Shown: piece after piece, positions 51,420 to 59,418 of the stretch
How positions within the stretch are numbered: position 1 is the stretch's first letter
Layout of the letters: each line of letters starts with the position of its first letter
From: Salipaludibacillus aurantiacus
GTDB lineage: Bacteria; Bacillota; Bacilli; Bacillales; Salisediminibacteriaceae
Length of the DNA stretch: 64,000 nucleotides
Reading direction: 5' to 3'
NCBI RefSeq assembly: GCF_900111295.1
Contig: NZ_FOGT01000015.1
Coordinates: 42,372-106,371 of the forward strand
Notes under the pieces: generated by a model
What the model was told of the DNA's origin: nothing
Seen by the model: the letters and a program-made list of their open reading frames with translations, nothing else
Database searches by the model: none
Position numbers and translations under genes: made by a program

Positions 51420-51452
51420 GCCAAAGTTCTGAATAAGAGCTTTGGCTTTTTG
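51420..51452 (+). terminator. Intrinsic terminator of the peptide gene
   Basis: CCAAAG...CTTTGG with an inner TCT/AGA, then CTTTTT. It lies 25 bp past the peptide stop. Confidence 0.8.
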
Positions 51453-51484
51453 GATGTTAAAGCAAAATCCCTCCCGTGTAGTTG

Positions 51485-51700
51485 TCTGTAGTTGTCCCCC
51501 CCTTAATCAACAGGCTCATTTAAGCCTGTGGTTAATAGTGATATCCCTAAAATTACGAAGGCCCTGCGGGTAAGTTGCCCGCCCCTCTCCTTTCTAGTCA
51601 CTTCCCAGCAAAGACTTCCTAAACGCCTAAAGCCTAAGGTCCAGGGCCGCCCTGCGGGAAAAGGCGAGGTGAAAAGGTAAGGCAGGATAATCACTTTTAA
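51485..51700. repeat. GC-rich structured non-coding element
   Basis: Contains the inverted repeat TTAATCAACAGGCT/AGCCTGTGGTTAA (51503-51535) and several GCGGG/CCCGC pairs. On the minus strand TTAGGC recurs within CCTTAGGCTTTAGGCGTTTA. A 63-codon minus-strand frame runs through it but has no ribosome binding site. It may be an interspersed repeat of the lineage (inference). Confidence 0.4.
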
Positions 51701-51965
51701 AGCATCACAGCACCAAAAACAGAGCTGAAGATACTTCTTTTGTTTATTATACTACATTTTGGAAAAAGATTGAATTTTCAATCTATTTATAATGAGGACG
51801 ACCTGAACTTATGACAGGCTTTTGATGGAATATACAGGAAAAATTATGTATGTAAGTATAATTCTATTATTTTTATTCGATGGCTGTTATTTCTTTCGAG
51901 AAGCCTGGGATTAAGGGGAACTTAAAAGTATTTAACGACTCATCGCTGAAAAAAATGGACGAAAT
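51701..51965. other. AT-rich intergenic region
   Basis: No gene I would defend. A 29-codon frame (51825-51914) encodes a hydrophobic peptide but lacks a good ribosome binding site. Confidence 0.3.
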
Positions 51966-51996
51966 AAAAAGCTTTGCAGAATCATTCTGCAAAGCT
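51966..51996 (-). terminator. Strong intrinsic terminator
   Basis: 13-bp perfect stem AGCTTTGCAGAAT with its complement, then TTTTTATTT on the minus strand. A second hairpin (GGCTGCCATT with its complement) overlaps the stop of the gene it serves. Confidence 0.9.
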
Positions 51997-52010
51997 GGTA
52001 GCTGCCATTG

Positions 52011-52517
52011 TTAGAATGGCAGCCTTAAACGGGGCTGTTTCTTCTTTTTTTGCGGCCGGAACCAGTTTGTATACATGATTCTAATAAAAAAGTATAACGC
52101 AATCATACCGACTGCACTCAATTCATCCAATAGAGCAAAGATTCTCTCATCTAATGTCCTGTAGACACGCCCTTTAAATTGCTGATCATAGGTGGAGGGA
52201 TATACAGGCTGATAATCGAACCTGTGAGGCTGAGAGACTGGATAAGGATAATGTGTACCAAATTTATCCGGATAACGTTCGTACCCGGGACCCCAATATA
52301 TGAATTCACGGTGGGGCACCGGCCAGGCTCCAGGATTATATATTAAGTGGCTGTCTGCACCTTTCATAGACACATCTGCATAATTGTCCCTGCTGTCAGC
52401 TGCCAAAACCCGGTTTTCCGCTTTCATCTGATGCACGTGTGAGCTGTAAACGACTGAACTGAAGACAAACATAGACACCAGCACGATCCCAACGAACACC
52501 GACAGCTTCTTAACCAT
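52011..52517 (-). CDS. Exported or membrane protein of unknown function
   Basis: 168 residues. An N-terminal signal-like segment (about 4-25) is followed by an aromatic- and Pro-rich external part with many His/Tyr (for example WGPGYERYPDKFGTHYPYPV), a second hydrophobic segment (about 133-148, VGMIALYFFIRIMY) and a very basic end RPQKKKKQPRLRL. I recognise no family. ATG 52517 has a GGGGG-rich site. It is monocistronic with a strong terminator. The topology suggests a surface-exposed loop held by two helices. Confidence 0.68.
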   Translation of the reverse strand: MVKKLSVFVGIVLVSMFVFSSVVYSSHVHQMKAENRVLAADSRDNYADVSMKGADSHLIYNPGAWPVPHREFIYWGPGYERYPDKFGTHYPYPVSQPHRFDYQPVYPSTYDQQFKGRVYRTLDERIFALLDELSAVGMIALYFFIRIMYTNWFRPQKKKKQPRLRLPF

Positions 52518-52706
52518 TGGTTATAACCCCCTTTTTAGATTGAACTCTATCGTAACCCAATCTGAAAATCGGTGTATTACCAATGAGAGGACGAGACAGC
52601 CAGTAATTCTGCATTTTAGGACATAAGAAACTTAAAAACTATAAAAATATACTTTTAGGAATAATAGCAAAAAAAGTAAAAATCCCGGAAGCAAAAGCTC
52701 CCGGGA

Positions 52707-52735
52707 TGGGGTCAGACCCCCCATTTATTCCCAGT
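52707..52735. repeat. REP-like palindrome, copy 19
   Basis: ATGGGGTCAGACCCCCCATTTATTCCCAG, at the panF stop. Just before it GGGAGCTTTTGCTTCCGGG-type arms (52684-52706) form a separate terminator-like hairpin. Confidence 0.88.
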
Positions 52736-54157
52736 TTTGTGCCTGGTCAGCAGGCTTGCGCTGACGAAGACAATTAATGAGAGCAGCACTGGCATGACAA
52801 CGGTATGGACGCCGAATATATTGGGCTGGACGTTGTGAATGACAGCATAGGATCCTATCCCGGCGAGCATGGAAGCTATAGCGCCATATTGGTTGGCTTT
52901 ACTCCAATACAGTCCCATAACAACCGGCCAGATAAACGCAGCCTGCAAACCTCCGAAGGCAAACAGATTCATCCATATAAGCAGGTCCGGCGGACTGAGA
53001 GCCGCTGCGAAGATAAGGATTCCGAGTACTGATGTGACTCCGAAACTGATTTGCCTCACTTTTTTATCCGTTGCTTCAGGGTTCATATAATTCAAATATA
53101 CGTCTTTTACCACAGCCGAACTGACAATCAGTAAAAGCGAGTCGACAGTGGACATGATCGCTGCCATCGGGGCCGCCAGTACAATTCCGGCCAGCCACGG
53201 CGGCAGTACTTCCATAGTAATCATCGGCATCACAGAATCCGGGACGTCAACGCCCGGCATAATCGGACGTGCAAAAACACCTATTAGATGCATGCCGAGC
53301 ATAATAAAACCTACAACAATTGTTCCGATAATTAACGCACGGTGCATCGACTTTGCATCACGGTAAGACATCGCCCTAACTGCCACTTGCGGCAAGGCAA
53401 GCACCCCGACACCTACAAGAATCCAGAAAGACGAAACATAAGCCGGCGTTAAGCCGCCGTCATGGCCAAATGGCGTGATAAGATTAGGATTCTCTGCTGC
53501 GAGGTCCGACATAATATTTGAAATGCCCCCGCCTGCAATTATTGTTCCTATGAGAATAATCAATGTCCCAAAGAACATGACGACTCCCTGAATCGTATCC
53601 GTCAGCGCTACCGCGCGGAAACCTCCTATAATGACATAAAGAAGCACCGCTACAGCAAAGATAAACAGAGCGGACGTATAACTGAGACCTGTCAGTGACT
53701 CTATTAAACGGGCACCCCCAACCCACTGGGCCACCATCGCTGAAAAGAGAAAGACGATAATACTGAAGGCTGCAATAAATACCACCCATTTACTTTCCCC
53801 ATAACGCTTTCTCAAAAAATCAATTAAGGTGACGGCCTTATATTTTCGCGCGTAGATCGCAAATTTTTTCCCGAGAACCATAAGAACGAAGTAGCCGGTT
53901 GCTACTTGAGCCATGGCAAGCAGCACCCAACCGAGTCCCTGAGTATACGCTGCTCCCGGTCCGCCTATAAAACTGCTCGCGCTTCCATATGTAGCGATCA
54001 TGGTCATTGCCAGAATAAAGCCGCCGAGTTCACGGCTTCCAAGAAAGTATTCCTGTAAAAAATTATTCGTTTTTCTCAGATAGCGGGACGACCAGAAGCC
54101 GACGGCAAAAATTGAAATTAAAAAGATGATCAGAGGAATAACAACAGACCAGTTCAT
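52712..54157 (-). CDS. panF: Sodium/pantothenate symporter
   Basis: 481 residues, SSS family, 12-13 membrane segments. Landmarks typical of PanF: NNFLQEYFLGSRELGGFILAM, TYGSASSFIGGPGAAYTQGLGW, GGFRAVALTDTIQGVVMF and AAPMAAIMSTVDSLLL. It imports pantothenate with Na+ for coenzyme A synthesis. Its ATG overlaps the stop of the upstream yhdT gene by 4 nt (ATGA), the usual partner order. A REP copy overlaps the 3' end. Confidence 0.92.
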   Translation of the reverse strand: MNWSVVIPLIIFLISIFAVGFWSSRYLRKTNNFLQEYFLGSRELGGFILAMTMIATYGSASSFIGGPGAAYTQGLGWVLLAMAQVATGYFVLMVLGKKFAIYARKYKAVTLIDFLRKRYGESKWVVFIAAFSIIVFLFSAMVAQWVGGARLIESLTGLSYTSALFIFAVAVLLYVIIGGFRAVALTDTIQGVVMFFGTLIILIGTIIAGGGISNIMSDLAAENPNLITPFGHDGGLTPAYVSSFWILVGVGVLALPQVAVRAMSYRDAKSMHRALIIGTIVVGFIMLGMHLIGVFARPIMPGVDVPDSVMPMITMEVLPPWLAGIVLAAPMAAIMSTVDSLLLIVSSAVVKDVYLNYMNPEATDKKVRQISFGVTSVLGILIFAAALSPPDLLIWMNLFAFGGLQAAFIWPVVMGLYWSKANQYGAIASMLAGIGSYAVIHNVQPNIFGVHTVVMPVLLSLIVFVSASLLTRHKTGNKWGV

Positions 54158-54468
54158 TCAGCATCCTCCTCTGCGCCATCTTTACCGGTTTTATCAGGTT
54201 CCGGATCATCAAAAGGCATATCTTTAAAGAAACTTTTAACTACCACGGCTACAAGGACAGCCATAACGATAAAGCCCGCTACACAGCTGTAAAAAAACCA
54301 GGCAGGCATTCCCAGTACATATGTATACTCCTCAACCGGCCGGGAACCAAGGCCGTAAGCAAATCCGTACCACCATAAAAAATTAAGAATAACAAGTCCA
54401 ACCCCGATCAGTGCTTCCCGGTTAGCCACCTTAAACCGCGGATCTTTCTCATCTATCTCACGGCTCAT
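54154..54468 (-). CDS. yhdT: YhdT family small membrane partner of PanF
   Basis: 104 residues with two membrane segments (about 23-43 and 60-85) and the YhdT/DUF997 motif NFLWWYGFAYGLG. The C-terminus is acidic. It is found next to panF in many bacteria and thought to be an accessory part of the symporter. ATG 54468 is preferred over GTG 54477 because AGGTG lies at proper spacing only for the former. It is first in the two-gene operon. Confidence 0.85.
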   Translation of the reverse strand: MSREIDEKDPRFKVANREALIGVGLVILNFLWWYGFAYGLGSRPVEEYTYVLGMPAWFFYSCVAGFIVMAVLVAVVVKSFFKDMPFDDPEPDKTGKDGAEEDAE

Positions 54469-54516
54469 TTCCTTCACCTCTTCCCAAAAATGTATGTCTC
54501 CAGAATATCACAAAAA

Positions 54517-54599
54517 AAGGGGTCAGACCCCCCATTTATTGGAAAGTCTGCCCCTATGGCAATTCCATTTTATGGGGGGACAGACCCCCCAGTTTTTGG
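54517..54599. repeat. Pair of REP-like palindromes, copies 20 and 21
   Basis: 54517-54546 (GGGGTCAGA then six C and ATTTATTGGAAA-type tail) and 54571-54599 (GGGGGGACAGA, six C, AGTTTTT), about 55 bp apart. The second lies at the ppc stop and is terminator-like. Confidence 0.9.
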
Positions 54600-54602
54600 T
54601 TA

Positions 54603-57359
54603 TCAGCCTGTGTTGACGAGACCGGCTGCCACACCGCTGATTGTTAACAGAACTTCAGTTAACAGTTCATCTGACTTTTCACCTTCGGATGCACGCATCT
54701 TTTTAATCAGGTCAACCTGAAGGTAGCTCAGCGGGTCGACGTAAGGGTTTCTGCGGTGCACAGATGCCTGGATGTTTGGTGTATGATCTAAAAGCTCCTC
54801 GCTTTGGGAGATTTTAAGCAAGACATCCCGGCTGCGTTCAAATTCCTCTTTAATATCTGAGAAAATCCGCTCCCCTATTGATTTATCCTGTACAAGCGCT
54901 ACATACTCTTCTGCTGTCTGCAGATCGGCTTTCATGAGCGCCATTTGAAGATTATTAATTGTAGACTCAAAGAACGGCCATATTTCATACATTTCCTGAA
55001 GGACTTTCAGGTTTTCTTCGCTCTTTGAAACGAAAGCCTGAAGCCCTGTCCCTGCGGCATACCACGCCGGGAGGTTCTGGCGGCACTGAGTCCAGGCGAA
55101 GACCCAAGGAATAGCCCGTAAATCCTCGAATTTCTCACTGTTTTTACGGCTCATCGGCCGGGAGCCGATATTCAATTCCCGCAGTTCATTTAAAGGCGTT
55201 GTCTGCTTAAAATAAGTGAGGAAGTCTTTATCTCCAAAAACGAGAGACTGATATTTTTTCAGAGCATGTTCTGAAATTTCTTCCATTGCTTCTTCCCACT
55301 CTTTTTTCAAGCCGGTGACTTTAACCGATTCGCTGTGTACCTTTGAAGAAGAGGAAATTAATGCTGCTGCCGCCTGTTCCAGGTTTCTGAAGGCGATATC
55401 ACCTAAAAGGTATCTTGAAGACAGCACTTCTCCCTGTTCTGTAATTTTCACGCCGTCGAGAAGGGTTTCAGCCGGCTGGGAAACAATACTTCTGTTCAGC
55501 GGTCCGCCTCCGCGGCCTAATGAACCGCCGCGCCCGTGGAAAAATTTAAGGCCAATATTAAACTCGCGCGCCATATCATGAATTTCCTGCTGGGCTTTAA
55601 ACAGCTTCCAGTTAGCTGTTAACGTCCCGCCGTCTTTACTGCCGTCGGAATAGCCAAGCATGATTTCCTGGTGGTCTCCGCGCTCATGAATATGGTTTCT
55701 GTAAATATCCATTTTAAACAGTGTTTTCATAATTTCCGGGCCGGCAATAAGGTCATCTACTGTTTCGAGCAGAGGCGCTACATGCAATCCGCTTTCGACT
55801 CTTCCGTCAGCATGGAGCCTGTAAATGCCTGCCTCTTTTGCTAAAACGAGAACTTCAAGCAAATCACTCGGGGATTGCGTCATACTGACCAGATAGACTT
55901 CGATGGACCGGCTGCCAAATTCATCATGAGCCCGTTTGATCATACGGAACACTTCAAAGATATCCCTTGTTTCCTCTGAATAATCTTCATTCAGAAGCAT
56001 AAGCGGACGAGGATCCTTAAGCACATCCTGTAAGACTTTCAGTTTCTCATCTTCACTCAATGATTGGTAGTCTTTAGAAATTCCGACCACTTGAAGCATC
56101 TCTGCCACCGCAGTCTCATGTTCACCGCTGTGGTTTCTGACATCAAGCGTGGCCACATGGAAGCCGAATAATTCCACCTGGCGGATAAGCTTAGCGAGCT
56201 TCTTAAGCTGCTGACCTTCCTGCTGGTGCTTTTGAGCACTCTCTTTAATTTGAAGTAAGTCGTCCATCAGCTCTTCCGCTTCCTCATAGCCAGCTTTCGA
56301 CTTGCCGACCTGGCGAAGACGCTTAAGCATAATCGCAAATTTGCGGCGGTAGATCTCAGATTGGATCGGCCACATATCTGCTTTTTTCATATAGGCTTTT
56401 TCGCCCTCTTCCACCGATTGAATAAGATCCTCATCAATAGAAACCCGTGCTGTTGACTGGCTGAATCGACGCATTAAATCCACTAGAGATTCATCATATT
56501 TTTTCAAAGCAAGTCCGCGCTGGAGTTTCAACGTCTCCCAAGTCACTTCTGGCGTTACAAATGGGTTCCCGTCACGGTCCCCGCCTATCCATGAACCGAA
56601 GTGAAGGAAATTAGGTACGCGCCACTGGTGGCCTGGGTAATAATCGGCCAATTGCTCCTCCAGTTCCCTGTGGATTGCCGGAAGGACTTTAAACAACGTC
56701 TGGTCAAAATAATAGAGGCCGTTTTTAACCTCGTCGATAACTGTAGGCTTTTTATGGCGCAGTTCATCTGTCTGCCAAAGAGCGGTTACTTCATTGACGA
56801 GACTTTCTTCAAGGTTATCCTTCTCTTTTTTAGTTAAAATACGAGTGTCGAGCTTTTGTAAAATATAAGAAATTCGTTTTTGGATCTCAAGAACTGTCCG
56901 TTTAGCAGCTTCTGTCGGGTGAGCAGTCATAATCAGCTCAATGGAAAGATCATCAATGATCTGCTGGATAACTTCCGGTGAATGATCGTCCTCTTTAAGC
57001 GTCTGCACGGCACTTTCGATCGAAATCGGCTGTGCCTGTCCGTCTTCTTTCATACGGTACTCCCGGGAGCGGCGGATACGGTGATTCTGTTCCGCAATAT
57101 TGATGAGATGGAAATACGTTGCAAAGGCCCGGATCACATCCTGCCTGTACGGCGATTCCAATTTACTAATTTTTTCTTTCAGCTTTTTATAATCAGCATC
57201 ATTAAAGTCCTCACGCAGTCCCTTTGTGATTTCGCGGATTTGTTCAACTTCATTGAATAATTCTTCTCCGCCGTGGTGAATTAAAACTTGTCCTAAAATG
57301 TTTCCAAGCTTTTTTACATCTTCCCTTAATCTTCCGTTAGGATCTTTCGTGTCAATCAT
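54603..57359 (-). CDS. ppc: Phosphoenolpyruvate carboxylase
   Basis: 918 residues, full length for bacterial PEPC, making oxaloacetate from PEP and bicarbonate. Active-site motifs are intact: TAHPTEA (catalytic His, about 139), GSWIGGDRDGNPFV, MLGYSDGSKDGG and FHGRGGSLGRGGGP, plus the C-terminal QASVHRRNPYVDPLSYLQ and the terminal NTG typical of the family. ATG 57359 has GGAGG. Many bacilli use pyruvate carboxylase instead; the presence of ppc is a lineage trait and not an oddity by itself. It is monocistronic. Confidence 0.96.
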   Translation of the reverse strand: MIDTKDPNGRLREDVKKLGNILGQVLIHHGGEELFNEVEQIREITKGLREDFNDADYKKLKEKISKLESPYRQDVIRAFATYFHLINIAEQNHRIRRSREYRMKEDGQAQPISIESAVQTLKEDDHSPEVIQQIIDDLSIELIMTAHPTEAAKRTVLEIQKRISYILQKLDTRILTKKEKDNLEESLVNEVTALWQTDELRHKKPTVIDEVKNGLYYFDQTLFKVLPAIHRELEEQLADYYPGHQWRVPNFLHFGSWIGGDRDGNPFVTPEVTWETLKLQRGLALKKYDESLVDLMRRFSQSTARVSIDEDLIQSVEEGEKAYMKKADMWPIQSEIYRRKFAIMLKRLRQVGKSKAGYEEAEELMDDLLQIKESAQKHQQEGQQLKKLAKLIRQVELFGFHVATLDVRNHSGEHETAVAEMLQVVGISKDYQSLSEDEKLKVLQDVLKDPRPLMLLNEDYSEETRDIFEVFRMIKRAHDEFGSRSIEVYLVSMTQSPSDLLEVLVLAKEAGIYRLHADGRVESGLHVAPLLETVDDLIAGPEIMKTLFKMDIYRNHIHERGDHQEIMLGYSDGSKDGGTLTANWKLFKAQQEIHDMAREFNIGLKFFHGRGGSLGRGGGPLNRSIVSQPAETLLDGVKITEQGEVLSSRYLLGDIAFRNLEQAAAALISSSSKVHSESVKVTGLKKEWEEAMEEISEHALKKYQSLVFGDKDFLTYFKQTTPLNELRELNIGSRPMSRKNSEKFEDLRAIPWVFAWTQCRQNLPAWYAAGTGLQAFVSKSEENLKVLQEMYEIWPFFESTINNLQMALMKADLQTAEEYVALVQDKSIGERIFSDIKEEFERSRDVLLKISQSEELLDHTPNIQASVHRRNPYVDPLSYLQVDLIKKMRASEGEKSDELLTEVLLTISGVAAGLVNTG

Positions 57360-57533
57360 GCCATCATCCTCCTGTAAAGAAAATTGCTGATCACCGGTGC
57401 GGAAACATCAGACAAACCTTCCGGCTGTCTGGTTCAGCTGCTCCCCGCATAATCTCGCACCCCCGGCGCAGCTTTAATCTCCTTATCCTTCGAATCCGGG
57501 TGAAAATGCCAGATTCATAAAGTATAAGATTTT
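57360..57533. other. Non-coding region upstream of ppc
   Basis: No gene. Short minus-strand frames cross this area but lack ribosome binding sites. No promoter was confidently placed. Confidence 0.35.
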
Positions 57534-57636
57534 GCTGGACCTCCAGCCATCTGAAAAGCAGGATAGAGATCGCAAGTGGGACAATTTGTGTCCGCGCAGA
57601 CATAAACTGTCCCACTCACAATAAAAGAGGTCCAGC
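57534..57636. repeat. Nested inverted-repeat element
   Basis: The outer arms GCTGGACCTC (57534-57543) and GAGGTCCAGC (57627-57636) are perfect. Inside, AGTGGGACA (57575) and TGTCCCACT (57608) begin a 42-nt hairpin that continues with TTT/AAA and TGTC/GACA. It resembles a MITE or folded RNA. Confidence 0.6.
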
Positions 57637-57835
57637 GTTAGATTAAGTTTAATACTAACAAAAAGCAAAGCCAATAATCAATTTTTTCTAACAATTTTGT
57701 CAGTTACGGGAGTATACCGGAGCAATCAGCCGTCTTTCCATGCTATTATAACAAATTTTGCTAATATCACGCTATTCACAACTTGTTCCATTTAAATAAG
57801 AAGAAAGAAGGTTTAGAGAGAGGCTTAAGAGATTT

Positions 57836-57870
57836 TTCACATAGGGGTCAGACCCCCCATTTACTGGAAA
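57836..57870. repeat. REP-like palindrome, copy 22
   Basis: A 35-bp block including the core and the tail ATTTACTGGAAA, identical base for base to the copy at 58705-58739; the two flank doxX. Confidence 0.92.
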
Positions 57871-57980
57871 AGACGTTTTTGCTCACTCATTCACAAAAAC
57901 GTCATGCCTTTGCAACAGGATTTTCACAGGTTTAACCGTTAGGAGGGCCTGCTGTATTATATACTGTAATCAGAAAGATA

Positions 57981-57996
57981 GTTAGTGGTCACTAAC
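57981..57996. promoter_or_regulatory. Palindromic operator upstream of doxX
   Basis: GTTAGTG-GT-CACTAAC, perfect arms, 16 bp past a TATACT -10-like element (57960-57965). Confidence 0.5.
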
Positions 57997-58073
57997 ATCA
58001 CACAGCACAGAAAGTTAACAAGTGAGCACAGGCTGTCTTCTCACTTAAACTTTTTTATGAGGAGGAATAGACC

Positions 58074-58583
58074 ATGTTTATGGATTTCTTAAGGAATAAC
58101 AAAATTGCAGCTGGGATTTTGACAGTTTTGCGGGTATATATAGGCTGGCAGTGGTTAACTTCAGGATGGGATAAAGCGTTTGGGGAATTTGATGCGTCCG
58201 GTTATTTGCAAGGAGTGGTCGGAAACGAAGAAGTGATGGAACAATATCCGACGTATCATGCTTTTATCGAAAACTTTGCTGTTCCCAACTCAGGGATGTT
58301 CAGCTTTATGGTTGCCTGGGGTGAATTACTTGTAGGCCTCGGTCTGATATTTGGTATTCTCACTACCGCTGCAGCGTTCTTCGGGCTCGTTATGAACTTT
58401 GCTTTCATGTTTGCCGGCACGATCTCGTCTAACCCTTGGATGGTATTATTAACTATTTTCATTATCGCAGCAGGATACAATGCCGGAAGGTTTGGAGGCG
58501 ACCGGTGGGTTATCCCATATATCCGGACAGTCGTCTTTAAAGATAAATTGACACCAAAAAGAACAGCCCAGCAAATAAGCTAG
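58074..58583 (+). CDS. DoxX family membrane protein
   Basis: 169 residues with four membrane segments. DoxX landmarks are LRVYIGWQWLTSGWDKAFG at the N-terminus, WGELLVGLGLIFGI in the middle and NPWMVLLTIFIIAAGYNAGRFGGDRWVIPYI near the end (landmark). Members are linked to thiosulfate, quinone or thiol-stress metabolism; the reaction here is unknown. ATG 58074 has GAGGAGG. It is monocistronic with a palindromic operator candidate upstream and a terminator downstream. Confidence 0.87.
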   Translation: MFMDFLRNNKIAAGILTVLRVYIGWQWLTSGWDKAFGEFDASGYLQGVVGNEEVMEQYPTYHAFIENFAVPNSGMFSFMVAWGELLVGLGLIFGILTTAAAFFGLVMNFAFMFAGTISSNPWMVLLTIFIIAAGYNAGRFGGDRWVIPYIRTVVFKDKLTPKRTAQQIS

Positions 58584-58589
58584 CATTAG

Positions 58590-58624
58590 TAAGCGCCCTC
58601 GCTCAAATCAGCAGGGCGCTTTTC
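58590..58624 (+). terminator. Intrinsic terminator of doxX
   Basis: AAGCGCCCT/AGGGCGCTT stem, then TTCGCC; the T-run is short. Confidence 0.7.
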
Positions 58625-58704
58625 GCCCCTTTATTAAGCCTGTCCTTCCTCCCCTTTAGCGCTCTCGCTCCCTACCGCTCATCGCCTTTCTTTTAAAAGG
58701 CAAA

Positions 58705-58739
58705 TTCACATAGGGGTCAGACCCCCCATTTACTGGAAA
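58705..58739. repeat. REP-like palindrome, copy 23
   Basis: Identical over 35 bp to copy 22 (57836-57870). Confidence 0.92.
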
Positions 58740-58783
58740 TACAAATAACGAACCAAAAGACCTAGATACATATACCTTATTAA

Positions 58784-58813
58784 TTGGTTAATTTATATAA
58801 TTAATGGTATAAT
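58784..58813 (+). promoter_or_regulatory. Promoter of the 58895 gene
   Basis: TTGGTT (58784-58789), 18 bp, TATAAT (58808-58813), about 80 bp before the start codon. Confidence 0.55.
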
Positions 58814-58894
58814 TTAAAAGAAAGAGCTTACCCCGCTAATCTTTTTCAAGGTATTTTAACTATTCGTGTGCAAATGACAGGGAGGAGGGAGACT

Positions 58895-59404
58895 ATGGAA
58901 TATAATATGCGGCGTTTTCTGCACACTATACAGTTAGTGAAAAGTATTCACTATGTTCATCTCACCTCCTTCCCGGCTGAGAGAACCTCTGAATTGAAGG
59001 AAATAAACATTCTTCCCCTTATAAAAGATCCGATTATCTTTGTGATGCGGGGGCCGGTTTTTATTCAAGGTGTTTCTGAACTTCTTGAACTCGGCAACGG
59101 CGTTATTTTTGATTATGAAAAATTTAGATTAGAACGGCAGATTCATTTAACCGTGTCACAAAACAAACCTTATGTATCCCCAGGCATTTTAAACTTTATA
59201 AGGGAAGATATTGAGGAGTACAAACAGAAGGGCAAAACATTTTTTATAAATGAACCTGAGCGGCCTCTTTCCGCCTTCACTGCCCGCAACCGGCAGTCAG
59301 TCATTGACTTGCTGCTGAGTGACCATCCTCCAAAGAAAAATTCCACAGCCGGGCGATTCCGCCAAAAGTTCTCTCCTATGCATAAAGAGCCCCCTTACTC
59401 GTAA
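58895..59404 (+). CDS. Hypothetical soluble protein
   Basis: 169 residues, no signal or membrane segment. It starts MEYNMRRFLHTIQLVKSIHYVHLTSF. The middle has DPIIFVMRGPVFIQGVSELL and the end is basic and Ser/Pro-rich. I recognise no family. ATG 58895 is supported by GGAGGAGGG. A SigA-type promoter lies about 80 bp upstream. The last codons overlap the hairpin of a bidirectional terminator shared with the convergent ATPase gene. The function is unknown. Confidence 0.7.
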   Translation: MEYNMRRFLHTIQLVKSIHYVHLTSFPAERTSELKEINILPLIKDPIIFVMRGPVFIQGVSELLELGNGVIFDYEKFRLERQIHLTVSQNKPYVSPGILNFIREDIEEYKQKGKTFFINEPERPLSAFTARNRQSVIDLLLSDHPPKKNSTAGRFRQKFSPMHKEPPYS

Positions 59405-59418
59405 GGGGACTCTTTTTC
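59384..59418. terminator. Bidirectional terminator overlapping the end of the 58895 gene
   Basis: AAAGAGCCCCCTTA pairs with TAAGGGGACTCTTT, then TTCTT; the stop codon lies inside the hairpin. Confidence 0.85.

Noticed and set aside
51503..51694. 63-codon minus-strand frame
   Set aside because: Lies wholly in a structured GC-rich non-coding block and has no ribosome binding site.
51825..51914. 29-codon hydrophobic peptide gene
   Set aside because: No convincing ribosome binding site, terminator or neighbour; kept only as a possibility.
57391..57674. Overlapping minus-strand frames of 63 and 74 codons
   Set aside because: They run through the nested inverted-repeat element and lack translation signals.
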